NCBI GenBank assembly: GCA_963933205.1
Contig: CAWVTK010000130.1
Location: forward strand, 1-5,718
Reading direction: 5' to 3'
From: UBA6772 sp963933205
GTDB lineage: Bacteria > Bacteroidota > Bacteroidia > Flavobacteriales > UBA7430
DNA length: 5,718 bases
The notes below the pieces were generated by a model that was not told where the DNA came from, searched no databases, and saw only the letters and a list, made by a program, of their open reading frames with translations. A program made the translations under genes and the position numbers. Shown here piece after piece: positions 1 through 5,718 of the stretch. How positions within the stretch are numbered: the stretch's first letter is position 1; every line of letters starts with the position of its first letter.

Positions 1-235
1 CTTTTACAGAAATAGTTACCTCTTTATTGTTAACTTTTACCACACAACTTTTCTCATCCTTATTAAAGGATAACATTTCGAGTGCATAGGTTTTAGAATT
101 GTGAAGTACATGATAAACTGTACCTTGCTTGACTACATCCATTTTAAAGGATTCGTTATTTAGTAAGCCGTTTAAGCCTGATTTGTCAGAGAAAACGATT
201 TCAAATAATTGGTTGTTAACGGTAGTCTTAAACAT
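1..235 (-). CDS. Biotin carboxyl carrier protein subunit of an acyl-CoA carboxylase (N-terminal part, cut by window edge)
   Basis: This reading frame starts at ATG 235-233 on the minus strand and stays open for 78 codons to the window edge. The protein begins MFKTTVNNQLFEIVF and continues with YHVLHNSKTYALEML, SFNKDEKSCVVKVNN and KEVTISVK. This resembles the poorly annotated N-terminal beta-rich domain of the biotin carrier subunit found with biotin carboxylase and carboxyltransferase genes in Bacteroidota. In that family the biotinyl domain with the AMKM lysine lies at the C-terminus, which is outside the window here, so the decisive motif is not visible. The role would be to carry carboxybiotin between the two half-reactions of acetyl-CoA or propionyl-CoA carboxylase in the cytoplasm; which acyl-CoA is used cannot be told. 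It is divergent from the methyltransferase gene at 303. An unrelated hypothetical protein remains possible. Confidence 0.66.
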   Translation of the reverse strand, partial: MFKTTVNNQLFEIVFSDKSGLNGLLNNESFKMDVVKQGTVYHVLHNSKTYALEMLSFNKDEKSCVVKVNNKEVTISVK

Positions 236-259
236 ATTTTAGCACTTTTTTTTATGTGT

Positions 260-267
260 CAAATATA
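260..267 (-). promoter_or_regulatory. Candidate Bacteroidota -7 box for the biotin carrier gene
   Basis: On the minus strand these bases read TATATTTG, an exact match to the TAnnTTTG -7 consensus recognised by the primary sigma factor of Bacteroidota. It ends 24 bases before the ATG at 235, so transcription starting a few bases downstream would give a leader of about 20 bases. No clear TTG-type -33 element is visible at the usual distance upstream, so the match may be chance in AT-rich DNA. The 236-302 region holds no other convincing element. Confidence 0.42.
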
Positions 268-302
268 AACTAATTTAGACGAGCTAATTAAAGAAAAAAA
301 AC

Positions 303-1043
303 ATGGCTCTTATAGAGGAATTAAATGCGCAAGGAAATCAACTTTTTAAACACCGCTCAAAACTACCCATACCATTTGCAGTTTTTGGGATGGCTTTGTT
401 CATTTATTCTACACAACTTTCTGAAACATACGAGCACAACATACTATTTGAGATTTTCTGTTTAAGCGTTGGCTTATTAGGCCAATTAATTAGAGGAATA
501 ACTTTAGGCTACACTCCTAGAGGAACCTCGGGCAGGAATACCCACGGACAAGTAGCAGAGGAGCTTAACACAACAGGAATGTACAGTATTATGAGAAACC
601 CACTTTACCTGGGTAACTTTTTCATGTGGTTTGCTATTGTTCTATTTGTAAACATTCATTGGTTTAGCATGTTTTACATTATGTGTTTTTGGATGTATTA
701 CGAACGAATTATTTTTGCAGAAGAAAACTTTTTACGCAAAAAATACGGCGAACCTTATTTAAACTGGGCCTTAAAAACACCCATATTTTTTCCAAGGATG
801 AGCGGGTGGGAAAAACCCGATTTGTTTTTTTCTCTTAAAAATGTACTTAAAAGAGAATACAGTGGTTTCTTTGCACTCTTTTTCACTTTTTCTCTGTTTG
901 ATTTAGCAGAAAATTACATGCGTAACTCTGTTTGGGAGTTAGATGCATTTTGGATGTATGCATTGGCAATAAGTGGTGTAATTACCTTAGTGCTCAGAAC
1001 GCTTAAAAAGAACACAAAAATGCTAAACGTATCTGGCCGATAA
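303..1043 (+). CDS. Membrane methyltransferase of the isoprenylcysteine carboxyl / phospholipid methyltransferase type
   Basis: This 246-residue protein is an integral membrane methyltransferase that would use S-adenosylmethionine. Hydrophobic segments lie near residues 21-39, 47-69, 104-132 (long enough for a hairpin of two helices), 186-205 and 216-234. The family signature is in the middle: GTSGRNT at 74-80, then NTTGMYSIMRNPLYLGN at 89-105, with R98-N99-P100 in the place of the common RHP. It continues with acidic E140-E141 and the E-x-x-L-x3-YG-x2-Y pattern at 141-152, which closes the cofactor site in ICMT/PEMT-like enzymes. The substrate is not evident. Known relatives methylate prenylcysteine, phosphatidylethanolamine, or lipid A phosphate (Leptospira LmtA); a lipid headgroup is a reasonable guess. 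About 75 residues with two further hydrophobic stretches follow the core. The start is preceded by an A-rich tract rather than a Shine-Dalgarno site. The peptidase gene begins 29 bases downstream, suggesting co-transcription. Confidence 0.8.
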   Translation: MALIEELNAQGNQLFKHRSKLPIPFAVFGMALFIYSTQLSETYEHNILFEIFCLSVGLLGQLIRGITLGYTPRGTSGRNTHGQVAEELNTTGMYSIMRNPLYLGNFFMWFAIVLFVNIHWFSMFYIMCFWMYYERIIFAEENFLRKKYGEPYLNWALKTPIFFPRMSGWEKPDLFFSLKNVLKREYSGFFALFFTFSLFDLAENYMRNSVWELDAFWMYALAISGVITLVLRTLKKNTKMLNVSGR

Positions 1044-1072
1044 ATAGCCTAAAATTTCTCTAAAAAATTTTC

Positions 1073-3625
1073 ATGATGAAACATGTAGTATTGTCTATCA
1101 CCCTGCTTGTTCTGAGTTCTTGTAGTGTTCTTCAAAAAAGGAAAAACATTCAACTAGATGAAGTGCGTTTAGAAACATCTAAAATTACCAAAAGAGCATT
1201 TTATAGTGCCGCTCCAGAAAGGGCTAATGACCTAATTCATGTAAAACTTGATGTTGCTTTTGACTGGAAAAAAAAGCAGCTTTTGGGAACTGCCTATTTG
1301 GACTTAAAGCCCTACTTCTACCCTCAAAATACGCTTGTGTTAGACGCTAAAGGTTTCGATCTTCATCGGGTTGCTTTGGTAAATGAAAACGGTGATAAAA
1401 TCGACTTACCATACACCTACGATCAACTAAAATTAAACATTCAACTAGACAAAGAATACAGAAGAAACCAAAGCTACCAAATCTTTATAAAGTATACAGC
1501 AAAGCCAGATGAACTTGATATAGAAGCAGGAGATGCTATCACAGATGCAAAAGGTTTGTACTTTATTAACTCAGACAACTCCGAGGATAAACCCCAACAA
1601 ATATGGACCCAAGGAGAAACAGAATCTAGTTCCTGCTGGTTTCCTTGCATAGATAAACCAAACGAAAGATGCACACAGGAAATTGCCATTACTGTTCAAG
1701 AAAAATACACTACACTTTCTAACGGGATTCTAAAAAACTCATCCATTAATACCGATGGAACTAAAACCGACCGATGGGTTCAAAAAGAAGCCCATGCACC
1801 CTATTTATTTATGATGGCGGTAGGTCAGTTTTCTGTAATTGAAGACAAATGGCGAGACTTAGACGTAAATTATTACGTTGAGCCAGATCAAGAAAAACAT
1901 GCAAAACGTATTTTCGGTAAAACACCTGCCATGATGGAGTTCTATTCGCAACTTTTAGGCTACGATTATCCTTGGGAAAAATACGCTCAAATTATCGTAA
2001 GAGATTATGTTTCTGGTGCCATGGAAAACACAACAGCTGTTATACATGGAGAATTTGTTTATTCGGATGAAAGAGAATTTATAGACGACCCGAACGAAAT
2101 GATTATTGCACACGAACTCTTTCATCACTGGTTTGGAGATTGGGTAACCTGCGAGTCGTGGCCTAACTTACCCTTAAATGAAGGCTTTGCTACCTACGGA
2201 GAGTACTTATGGGTAGAGGGAACCTATTCAGCAAACGAAGCTCAACGCTACATTCATACAGATCTAAGGCAATACTTAAACGAATCTTCTCGCAAACAAG
2301 AACAACTTATTCGTTTTGATAATGAAAACCCGAACGACATGTTCGACAACCACTCCTATGCTAAAGGAGGGCGCATACTACACATGCTAAGATACACCCT
2401 GGGAGACGAGGCCTTTTTTAAAGGACTAGAATTTTACCTAACAGAATACGCAAAGCAAGCGGTAGAAGTACATCAACTTCGTTTGGCAATGGAAAAAGTA
2501 TCAGGCAAGGATCTTAATTGGTTCTTTAACCAATGGTTCTTGGCAGCTGGTCATCCAGAAATTGTGGTAAAACAAAATATTGAAGAGAATAAAGTAACTT
2601 TAAAAATTGAACAAACTCAATCGTTGGAAACCACCCCTTTGTATAAAATTCCTATGGAAATTAGCATTTATACAAACGGAGTAGAAACAAGACATAAAAT
2701 TGAACTAAATCAACAAGAAGAAAGCTTTGAGTTCGAAACAAAAAGTAAAGCAGAATTAGTCATCTTTGACCCTACTCACTATCTATTAGCTGACGTTAGT
2801 TTCAATAAATCAGATACACAATGGATTCATCAGCTCAAAACTGCTGTTCATTATTACGATAAAATGGAAGCTTTGGATAGCTTGGCAAATAGCACAAATT
2901 TTGCAAAACGATCTGAAGCAATAAAAACAGCCTTAAACGATTCTTTTTGGGCTTTAAAAGTACAGGCTTTAGAATACTTCGATAAGGCGGACCCTAGAAC
3001 ACGAAACACGCTAGAATCCAATTTAATAATTCTGGCTTCTAGCGATCCTAAATCGGATGTAAGAGCTCTAGCAATAAACTGCCTAAGTACTTACTTTGAT
3101 AAAGACGAAAACACACCCAGCAGAGCACACAACAAGCTTTACCTAAAGATGGTTAAAGACTCCTCATATGTTGTTGCCAGCGAAGCTTTAAAAGCACTGC
3201 TTTATCTTGATAAAAAAACGGCTTACAAACTTGCAAAAGAAGAACTATCTGAGGCAAATAAAGAACTAAAAACAGCCGTTATTTATACCATAGCAAAAAA
3301 TGGCGATTTGTCTGATCGTGCCTTAATCCATCAAGAGTATGAAAAAGCGGATGGAATTGAAGTGGTAGGCATGACAAATAACATGTTGAGTTTCCTAGAA
3401 AATCAAACTGCTGATCTGTATTTAAAATCGCTCGAAGTAATCGAAACTAAGATTACTTCTCTACAACAATGGTACTTGAGGTATTACACCCTTAAAATAC
3501 TAAAAGAGTACACGGTTGAACTTGAAAGTAACTCGGAGTTTAGCCTCGCTCTAAAGAAAACATACACAAGACTTCTCCAAACTGAAGAAGACGAAAAAGT
3601 ACTGCAATACCTTCAAGCCAAATAA
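1073..3625 (+). CDS. Lipoprotein M1-family zinc aminopeptidase with HEAT-like C-terminal region
   Basis: This 850-residue protein would remove N-terminal residues from peptides at the cell envelope. A signal peptide at 1-16 ends in the lipobox LSSC, giving lipidated Cys17; the next residues (SVLQKRK) lack the acidic surface-export signal known in some Bacteroidota, so a periplasm-facing anchor is more likely. The M1 N-terminal beta domain covers roughly 45-255. The substrate-binding motif GAMEN is at 315-319. The zinc site is HELFH at 347-351 (H347, H351, catalytic E348) with third ligand E370 exactly 18 residues later in LNEGFATYGE. Tyr429 in SYAKGG fits the transition-state tyrosine. A linker beta domain follows at about 495-575, then helical HEAT-like repeats near 620-745. 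All catalytic residues are present, so it should be active. The start has tandem ATGs (1073 and 1076); either gives the same mature lipoprotein. Substrate preference is unknown, and I use no symbol because pepN usually denotes the cytosolic enzyme. Confidence 0.93.
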   Translation: MMKHVVLSITLLVLSSCSVLQKRKNIQLDEVRLETSKITKRAFYSAAPERANDLIHVKLDVAFDWKKKQLLGTAYLDLKPYFYPQNTLVLDAKGFDLHRVALVNENGDKIDLPYTYDQLKLNIQLDKEYRRNQSYQIFIKYTAKPDELDIEAGDAITDAKGLYFINSDNSEDKPQQIWTQGETESSSCWFPCIDKPNERCTQEIAITVQEKYTTLSNGILKNSSINTDGTKTDRWVQKEAHAPYLFMMAVGQFSVIEDKWRDLDVNYYVEPDQEKHAKRIFGKTPAMMEFYSQLLGYDYPWEKYAQIIVRDYVSGAMENTTAVIHGEFVYSDEREFIDDPNEMIIAHELFHHWFGDWVTCESWPNLPLNEGFATYGEYLWVEGTYSANEAQRYIHTDLRQYLNESSRKQEQLIRFDNENPNDMFDNHSYAKGGRILHMLRYTLGDEAFFKGLEFYLTEYAKQAVEVHQLRLAMEKVSGKDLNWFFNQWFLAAGHPEIVVKQNIEENKVTLKIEQTQSLETTPLYKIPMEISIYTNGVETRHKIELNQQEESFEFETKSKAELVIFDPTHYLLADVSFNKSDTQWIHQLKTAVHYYDKMEALDSLANSTNFAKRSEAIKTALNDSFWALKVQALEYFDKADPRTRNTLESNLIILASSDPKSDVRALAINCLSTYFDKDENTPSRAHNKLYLKMVKDSSYVVASEALKALLYLDKKTAYKLAKEELSEANKELKTAVIYTIAKNGDLSDRALIHQEYEKADGIEVVGMTNNMLSFLENQTADLYLKSLEVIETKITSLQQWYLRYYTLKILKEYTVELESNSEFSLALKKTYTRLLQTEEDEKVLQYLQAK

Positions 3626-3637
3626 ATCTATAGTGAA

Positions 3638-4114
3638 CTAAAGAAAACCTTTTGAGTCTTTTATAGAGTCCTCGTATGCTCGATCTAAAGTCAAATTGTT
3701 AGATTTACTAGCATGGACAGCTAATGCATCACATCGTTCGTTTTCGGGATGATTGTTATGCCCTTTAACCCATTCGAATTTAACATGATGCTTTTTATAA
3801 ATCAGCAAAAACCTTTTCCAAAGATCTGGATTTTTCTTATTCTTAAAACCCTTTTTTACCCAATTAAAAACCCAGCCCTTTACAACCGAATCAATAACGT
3901 ATTTAGAATCTGAGGTAACCAAAACGTCTGCCCCAGGATCCTTAATCTTTTCTAGGGCAACAATCACCGCCAACAATTCCATACGATTATTCGTGGTATG
4001 TTTAAAACCTTCGGCAATTTCTCTGCGGTGTTTGCCAGATATCATTACGATTCCGTACCCACCTGGGCCAGGGTTTCCGCTTGCAGCTCCGTCTGTATAT
4101 ATATAAATCATCAT
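3638..4114 (-). CDS. rnhA: Ribonuclease HI
   Basis: This 158-residue cytoplasmic enzyme cleaves the RNA strand of RNA:DNA hybrids, removing R-loops and replication primers. It has the length of classical bacterial RNase HI. All active-site residues are visible: D8 in IYTDGAASGNPGPGGYG, E46 in TTNNRMELLAV, D69 in VTSDSKYV, H119 in WVKGHNNHPENERCD, and D129 in the same segment; these correspond to E. coli D10, E48, D70, H124 and D134. The basic stretch WVKKGFKNKKNPDLWK at 85-100 matches the basic protrusion that binds hybrid substrate. It lies directly downstream of purN with an ATGA overlap, so translation is probably coupled to purN. The start is the first of two tandem ATGs (4114 and 4111); which is used is not decidable from sequence. 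It converges on the peptidase gene with 12 bases between stop codons. Confidence 0.96.
   Translation of the reverse strand: MMIYIYTDGAASGNPGPGGYGIVMISGKHRREIAEGFKHTTNNRMELLAVIVALEKIKDPGADVLVTSDSKYVIDSVVKGWVFNWVKKGFKNKKNPDLWKRFLLIYKKHHVKFEWVKGHNNHPENERCDALAVHASKSNNLTLDRAYEDSIKDSKGFL
4111..4114 (-). promoter_or_regulatory. ATGA stop/start overlap coupling purN to rnhA
   Basis: On the minus strand the rnhA ATG (4114-4112) overlaps the purN TGA (4113-4111) as ATGA. A second in-frame ATG for rnhA follows immediately (4111-4109), forming TGATG with the same stop. Such overlaps commonly allow a terminating ribosome to restart, which would link RNase HI output to PurN translation. The overlap is seen directly; the coupling is inferred. 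Confidence 0.7.
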
Positions 4115-4674
4115 TTTAATATTGAGGCAATTACTTTAGGAAAATGGAGAAGCTCCAGTGCTTGAACTTTCGCCTTTACATCCTCTGGGGTGTCGGAGCT
4201 TAACACAGTGCATTTGGCCTGAAAAATAAAAGCACCATCGTCGTATCGTTCATTTACATAATGAATGGTTATGCCAGATTCGAATTCGTTATTCTCTACA
4301 ACAGCTCGATGCACATGCATACCATACATACCTATGCCCCCATATTTAGGGAGTAAAGCAGGATGAATGTTTATAATTTTATTTTGATAACAATTAAGGA
4401 GTGAATTAGGGATTTTAAGCAAAAATCCTGCTAAAATTATAATGCTTGCATTCGTTTCGCAAAGCTTATCAAGCACTTTTGCACCACTATTTAACTCCTC
4501 TTTGGTAAAAACAAAGGTTGGAACAAAATTATTTTGGGCACGCTTTAAAACCAGAGCGTCTTTCTTGTTAGAAAGAACCAAAACAACCTGAACACCCTCT
4601 ACACCTCGAAAATACTTAATTATATTTTCGGCATTTGAGCCTGATCCTGAAGCGAAAATTGCTATTTTTGTCAT
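4111..4674 (-). CDS. purN: Phosphoribosylglycinamide formyltransferase (GAR transformylase)
   Basis: This 187-residue cytoplasmic enzyme transfers a formyl group from 10-formyltetrahydrofolate to GAR, the third step of de novo purine synthesis. The N-terminal MTKIAIFASGSGSN carries the phosphate-binding loop GSGSN at 10-14. The catalytic set is complete: N102 and H104 in INIHPALLPKYGG, and D145 in RYDDGAFIFQ, equivalent to E. coli N106, H108 and D144. The loop after LLPKY is longer than in E. coli (GGIGMYGMHVHRAV), a form I associate with Bacteroidota PurN. Length is slightly shorter than the 212-residue E. coli enzyme because the C-terminal tail is short, ending soon after the HFPKVI helix. 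It begins a two-gene unit with rnhA and is divergent from acpP. The ATG at 4674 is the only start that keeps the first beta strand intact. Confidence 0.96.
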   Translation of the reverse strand: MTKIAIFASGSGSNAENIIKYFRGVEGVQVVLVLSNKKDALVLKRAQNNFVPTFVFTKEELNSGAKVLDKLCETNASIIILAGFLLKIPNSLLNCYQNKIINIHPALLPKYGGIGMYGMHVHRAVVENNEFESGITIHYVNERYDDGAFIFQAKCTVLSSDTPEDVKAKVQALELLHFPKVIASILK

Positions 4675-4742
4675 CGTGTAAAAGTAAATAACATTTCATT
4701 ACCAGCTAATATCTATGAATCCTAATTTCATGGTTCAAAAAA

Positions 4743-4774
4743 TTTGGCTGTTTTTAAGTTTATATATTTCTTTG
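4743..4774 (+). promoter_or_regulatory. Candidate Bacteroidota-type promoter of acpP-fabF
   Basis: TTTG at 4743-4746 is followed, after a 20-base AT-rich spacer, by TTTCTTTG at 4767-4774. The Bacteroidota primary sigma consensus is TTTG then TAnnTTTG with a spacer of about 17-23 bases; the second box departs from it only at its second base. Transcription would begin around 4779-4782, leaving a leader of roughly 25 bases before the acpP ATG. The leader is A-rich with no Shine-Dalgarno site, as is usual in this phylum. The site is predicted by eye only. Confidence 0.5.
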
Positions 4775-4805
4775 CATTTAAATTATTAACCAAAAGAATA
4801 AAGAC

Positions 4806-5036
4806 ATGTCTGACATAGCATCTAAAGTAAAAGCTATCATAGTTGACAAACTAGGAGTTGATGAAAGTGAAGTAACAAACGAAGCAAGTTTCACTAATGA
4901 CTTAGGAGCAGATTCATTGGATACTGTAGAACTTATTATGGAATTCGAAAAAGAATTCGATATTCAAATTCCAGACGATCAAGCTGAAGCTATTTCTACA
5001 GTTGGATCGGCAATCGAGTACATCGAAAAAGCCTAA
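4806..5036 (+). CDS. acpP: Acyl carrier protein
   Basis: This 76-residue acidic protein carries growing acyl chains as thioesters in type II fatty acid synthesis in the cytoplasm. It has the normal length of bacterial ACP. Ser37 in LGADSLDTVEL is the phosphopantetheine attachment site, which must be modified by holo-ACP synthase. The four-helix pattern is clear: helix 1 SKVKAIIVDKLG, helix 2 from DSLDTVELIMEFEKEF, short helix 3 after IPDDQAEAI, and helix 4 VGSAIEYIEKA. The acidic face of helix 2 (E42, E46, E48, E50) is the surface that partner enzymes such as FabF dock to. It is the first gene of an apparent operon, with fabF 20 bases downstream, the usual pairing in many bacteria. ACPs of specialised pathways look similar, but the fabF neighbour supports the primary fatty acid role. 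Confidence 0.96.
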   Translation: MSDIASKVKAIIVDKLGVDESEVTNEASFTNDLGADSLDTVELIMEFEKEFDIQIPDDQAEAISTVGSAIEYIEKA

Positions 5037-5056
5037 TTTAAACTTAAATTGACGGT

Positions 5057-5718
5057 ATGCAGCTGAAAAGAGTTGTTGTAACAGGCCTAGGAGCACTAAC
5101 TCCCATAGGCAATAATGTTTCAGAATATTGGAAAAACCTGGAGAACGGGGTAAGTGGTGCTGCACCAATTACTCGTTTCGACGCATCCAAATTCAAAACT
5201 CAATTCGCTTGCGAAGTCAAAGATTTTAATCCGAACGATCATATGGATCGTAAGGACGCACGAAAACAAGACCCTTACACACAGTACGCAATGGTTGCTA
5301 CTGCCGAGGCAATGGAGGATTCCGAAATTGACTTAGATGCAATAGACCCAGATCGTGTTGGTGTAATTTGGGGCTCGGGTATTGGAGGAATCAAAACGTT
5401 TTACGACGAGGTTTCAGCATTCGCCAACGGAGACGGAACTCCTCGTTACAACCCCTTCTTTATTCCTAAAATGATTGCAGATATTGCAGCGGGAATGATA
5501 TCCATAAAATACGGTTTACGCGGTCCAAACTTCACAACAGTATCTGCTTGCGCCTCCTCCTCAAATGCTTTGCTAGATGCCTTTAACTACATTCGTTTGG
5601 GTAAAGCCGACATTATCGTTACTGGAGGATCTGAAGCTTCAGTAAATCAAGCTGGTGTTGGTGGCTTTAACGCCCTTAAAGCGCTTTCTACACGAAACGA
5701 TGAGCCAGCTAAAGCCTC
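5057..5718 (+). CDS. fabF: Beta-ketoacyl-ACP synthase II (N-terminal part, cut by window edge)
   Basis: From ATG 5057 the frame is open for 220 full codons to the window end; the complete family member is about 415 residues, so roughly half is present. The enzyme condenses malonyl-ACP with acyl-ACP, the chain-lengthening step of type II fatty acid synthesis. It starts MQLKRVVVTGLGALTPIGN, the usual KAS I/II opening. The nucleophile Cys165 lies in TTVSACASSSNALLDA, equivalent to E. coli FabF C163. Further conserved segments are GVIWGSGIGGI at 102-112, FIPKMIADIAAGMISI at 135-150 and ADIIVTGGSEA at 184-194. The two catalytic histidines lie beyond the window. The gene follows acpP by 20 bases with no terminator between, so co-transcription is likely. 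FabB cannot be formally excluded from this half, but the acpP-fabF pairing and the phylum favour FabF. Confidence 0.94.
   Translation, partial: MQLKRVVVTGLGALTPIGNNVSEYWKNLENGVSGAAPITRFDASKFKTQFACEVKDFNPNDHMDRKDARKQDPYTQYAMVATAEAMEDSEIDLDAIDPDRVGVIWGSGIGGIKTFYDEVSAFANGDGTPRYNPFFIPKMIADIAAGMISIKYGLRGPNFTTVSACASSSNALLDAFNYIRLGKADIIVTGGSEASVNQAGVGGFNALKALSTRNDEPAKA

Noticed and set aside
271..278. TAATTTAG as a -7 box for the methyltransferase gene
   Set aside because: It has one mismatch at a conserved position and no TTG-type -33 partner, so it is not supported above background.
1050..1071. AAAATT...AATTTT inverted repeat before the peptidase start, considered as a terminator or operator
   Set aside because: The arms are all A/T and short, which is expected by chance in AT-rich intergenic DNA, and a stem would be unstable.
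1474..1689. Minus-strand open frame of 71 codons inside the M1 peptidase gene
   Set aside because: It lies antisense to a well-supported coding region, has no recognisable motif, and is explained as a shadow frame.
4680..4687. TACTTTTA on the minus strand as a -7 box for purN
   Set aside because: The final G of the consensus is missing, no good -33 box is present, and the site would give an almost leaderless transcript; too weak to list.
4914..5168. Minus-strand open frame of 84 codons across the acpP end and fabF start
   Set aside because: It is antisense to two certain genes and spans their junction; the translation resembles no family.
5154..5336. Plus-strand 60-codon frame inside fabF
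   Set aside because: It is out of frame with the fabF coding sequence, whose conserved motifs are continuous through the region.
1..5718. Search for a defence, mobile, CRISPR or secretion system
   Set aside because: Every long stretch is accounted for by housekeeping or envelope genes, no long direct or inverted repeats were noticed, and no gap without a gene exceeds about 130 bases.

Overview
The window looks like core chromosome from a member of the Bacteroidota, most likely Flavobacteriia. It is AT-rich, has A/T-rich gene leaders without clear Shine-Dalgarno sequences, and has promoter-like boxes of the Bacteroidota type (TTTG, about 20 bases, then TAnnTTTG). Its proteins resemble flavobacterial versions: the PurN insertion around KYGGIGMYGMHVH, the M1 peptidase motif SSCWFPCIDKPNER, and the gene order rnhA-purN / acpP-fabF. 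The assignment rests on pattern recognition; no database search was possible.

Layout. (1) Bases 1-235, minus: 5' part of a probable biotin carboxyl carrier protein of an acyl-CoA carboxylase, cut by the window edge. (2) Bases 236-302: short AT-rich divergent promoter region. (3) Bases 303-1043 and 1073-3625, plus: a multi-pass membrane methyltransferase of the isoprenylcysteine/phospholipid methyltransferase type, followed 29 bases later by a lipoprotein M1 zinc aminopeptidase with a HEAT-like C-terminal part. They are probably co-transcribed. (4) Bases 3638-4674, minus: purN followed by rnhA, joined by a 4-base ATGA overlap and convergent with the peptidase across a 12-base gap. (5) Bases 4675-4805: divergent intergenic region with a promoter candidate for acpP. 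(6) Bases 4806-5036 and 5057-5718, plus: acpP and the 5' part of fabF, cut by the right edge.

How they fit together. Acyl carrier protein and FabF are the carrier and condensing enzyme of type II fatty acid synthesis. The biotin carrier at the left belongs to acyl-CoA carboxylation, a related area of metabolism, although it may serve propionyl-CoA rather than acetyl-CoA. PurN acts in purine synthesis and RNase HI removes RNA from RNA:DNA hybrids. The membrane methyltransferase and the peptidase are envelope proteins.

I found no mobile element, CRISPR array, tRNA, rRNA, phage gene or defence system. The window reads as ordinary housekeeping DNA, and I see no convincing undescribed system. The least explained gene is the membrane methyltransferase, whose substrate cannot be read from sequence.
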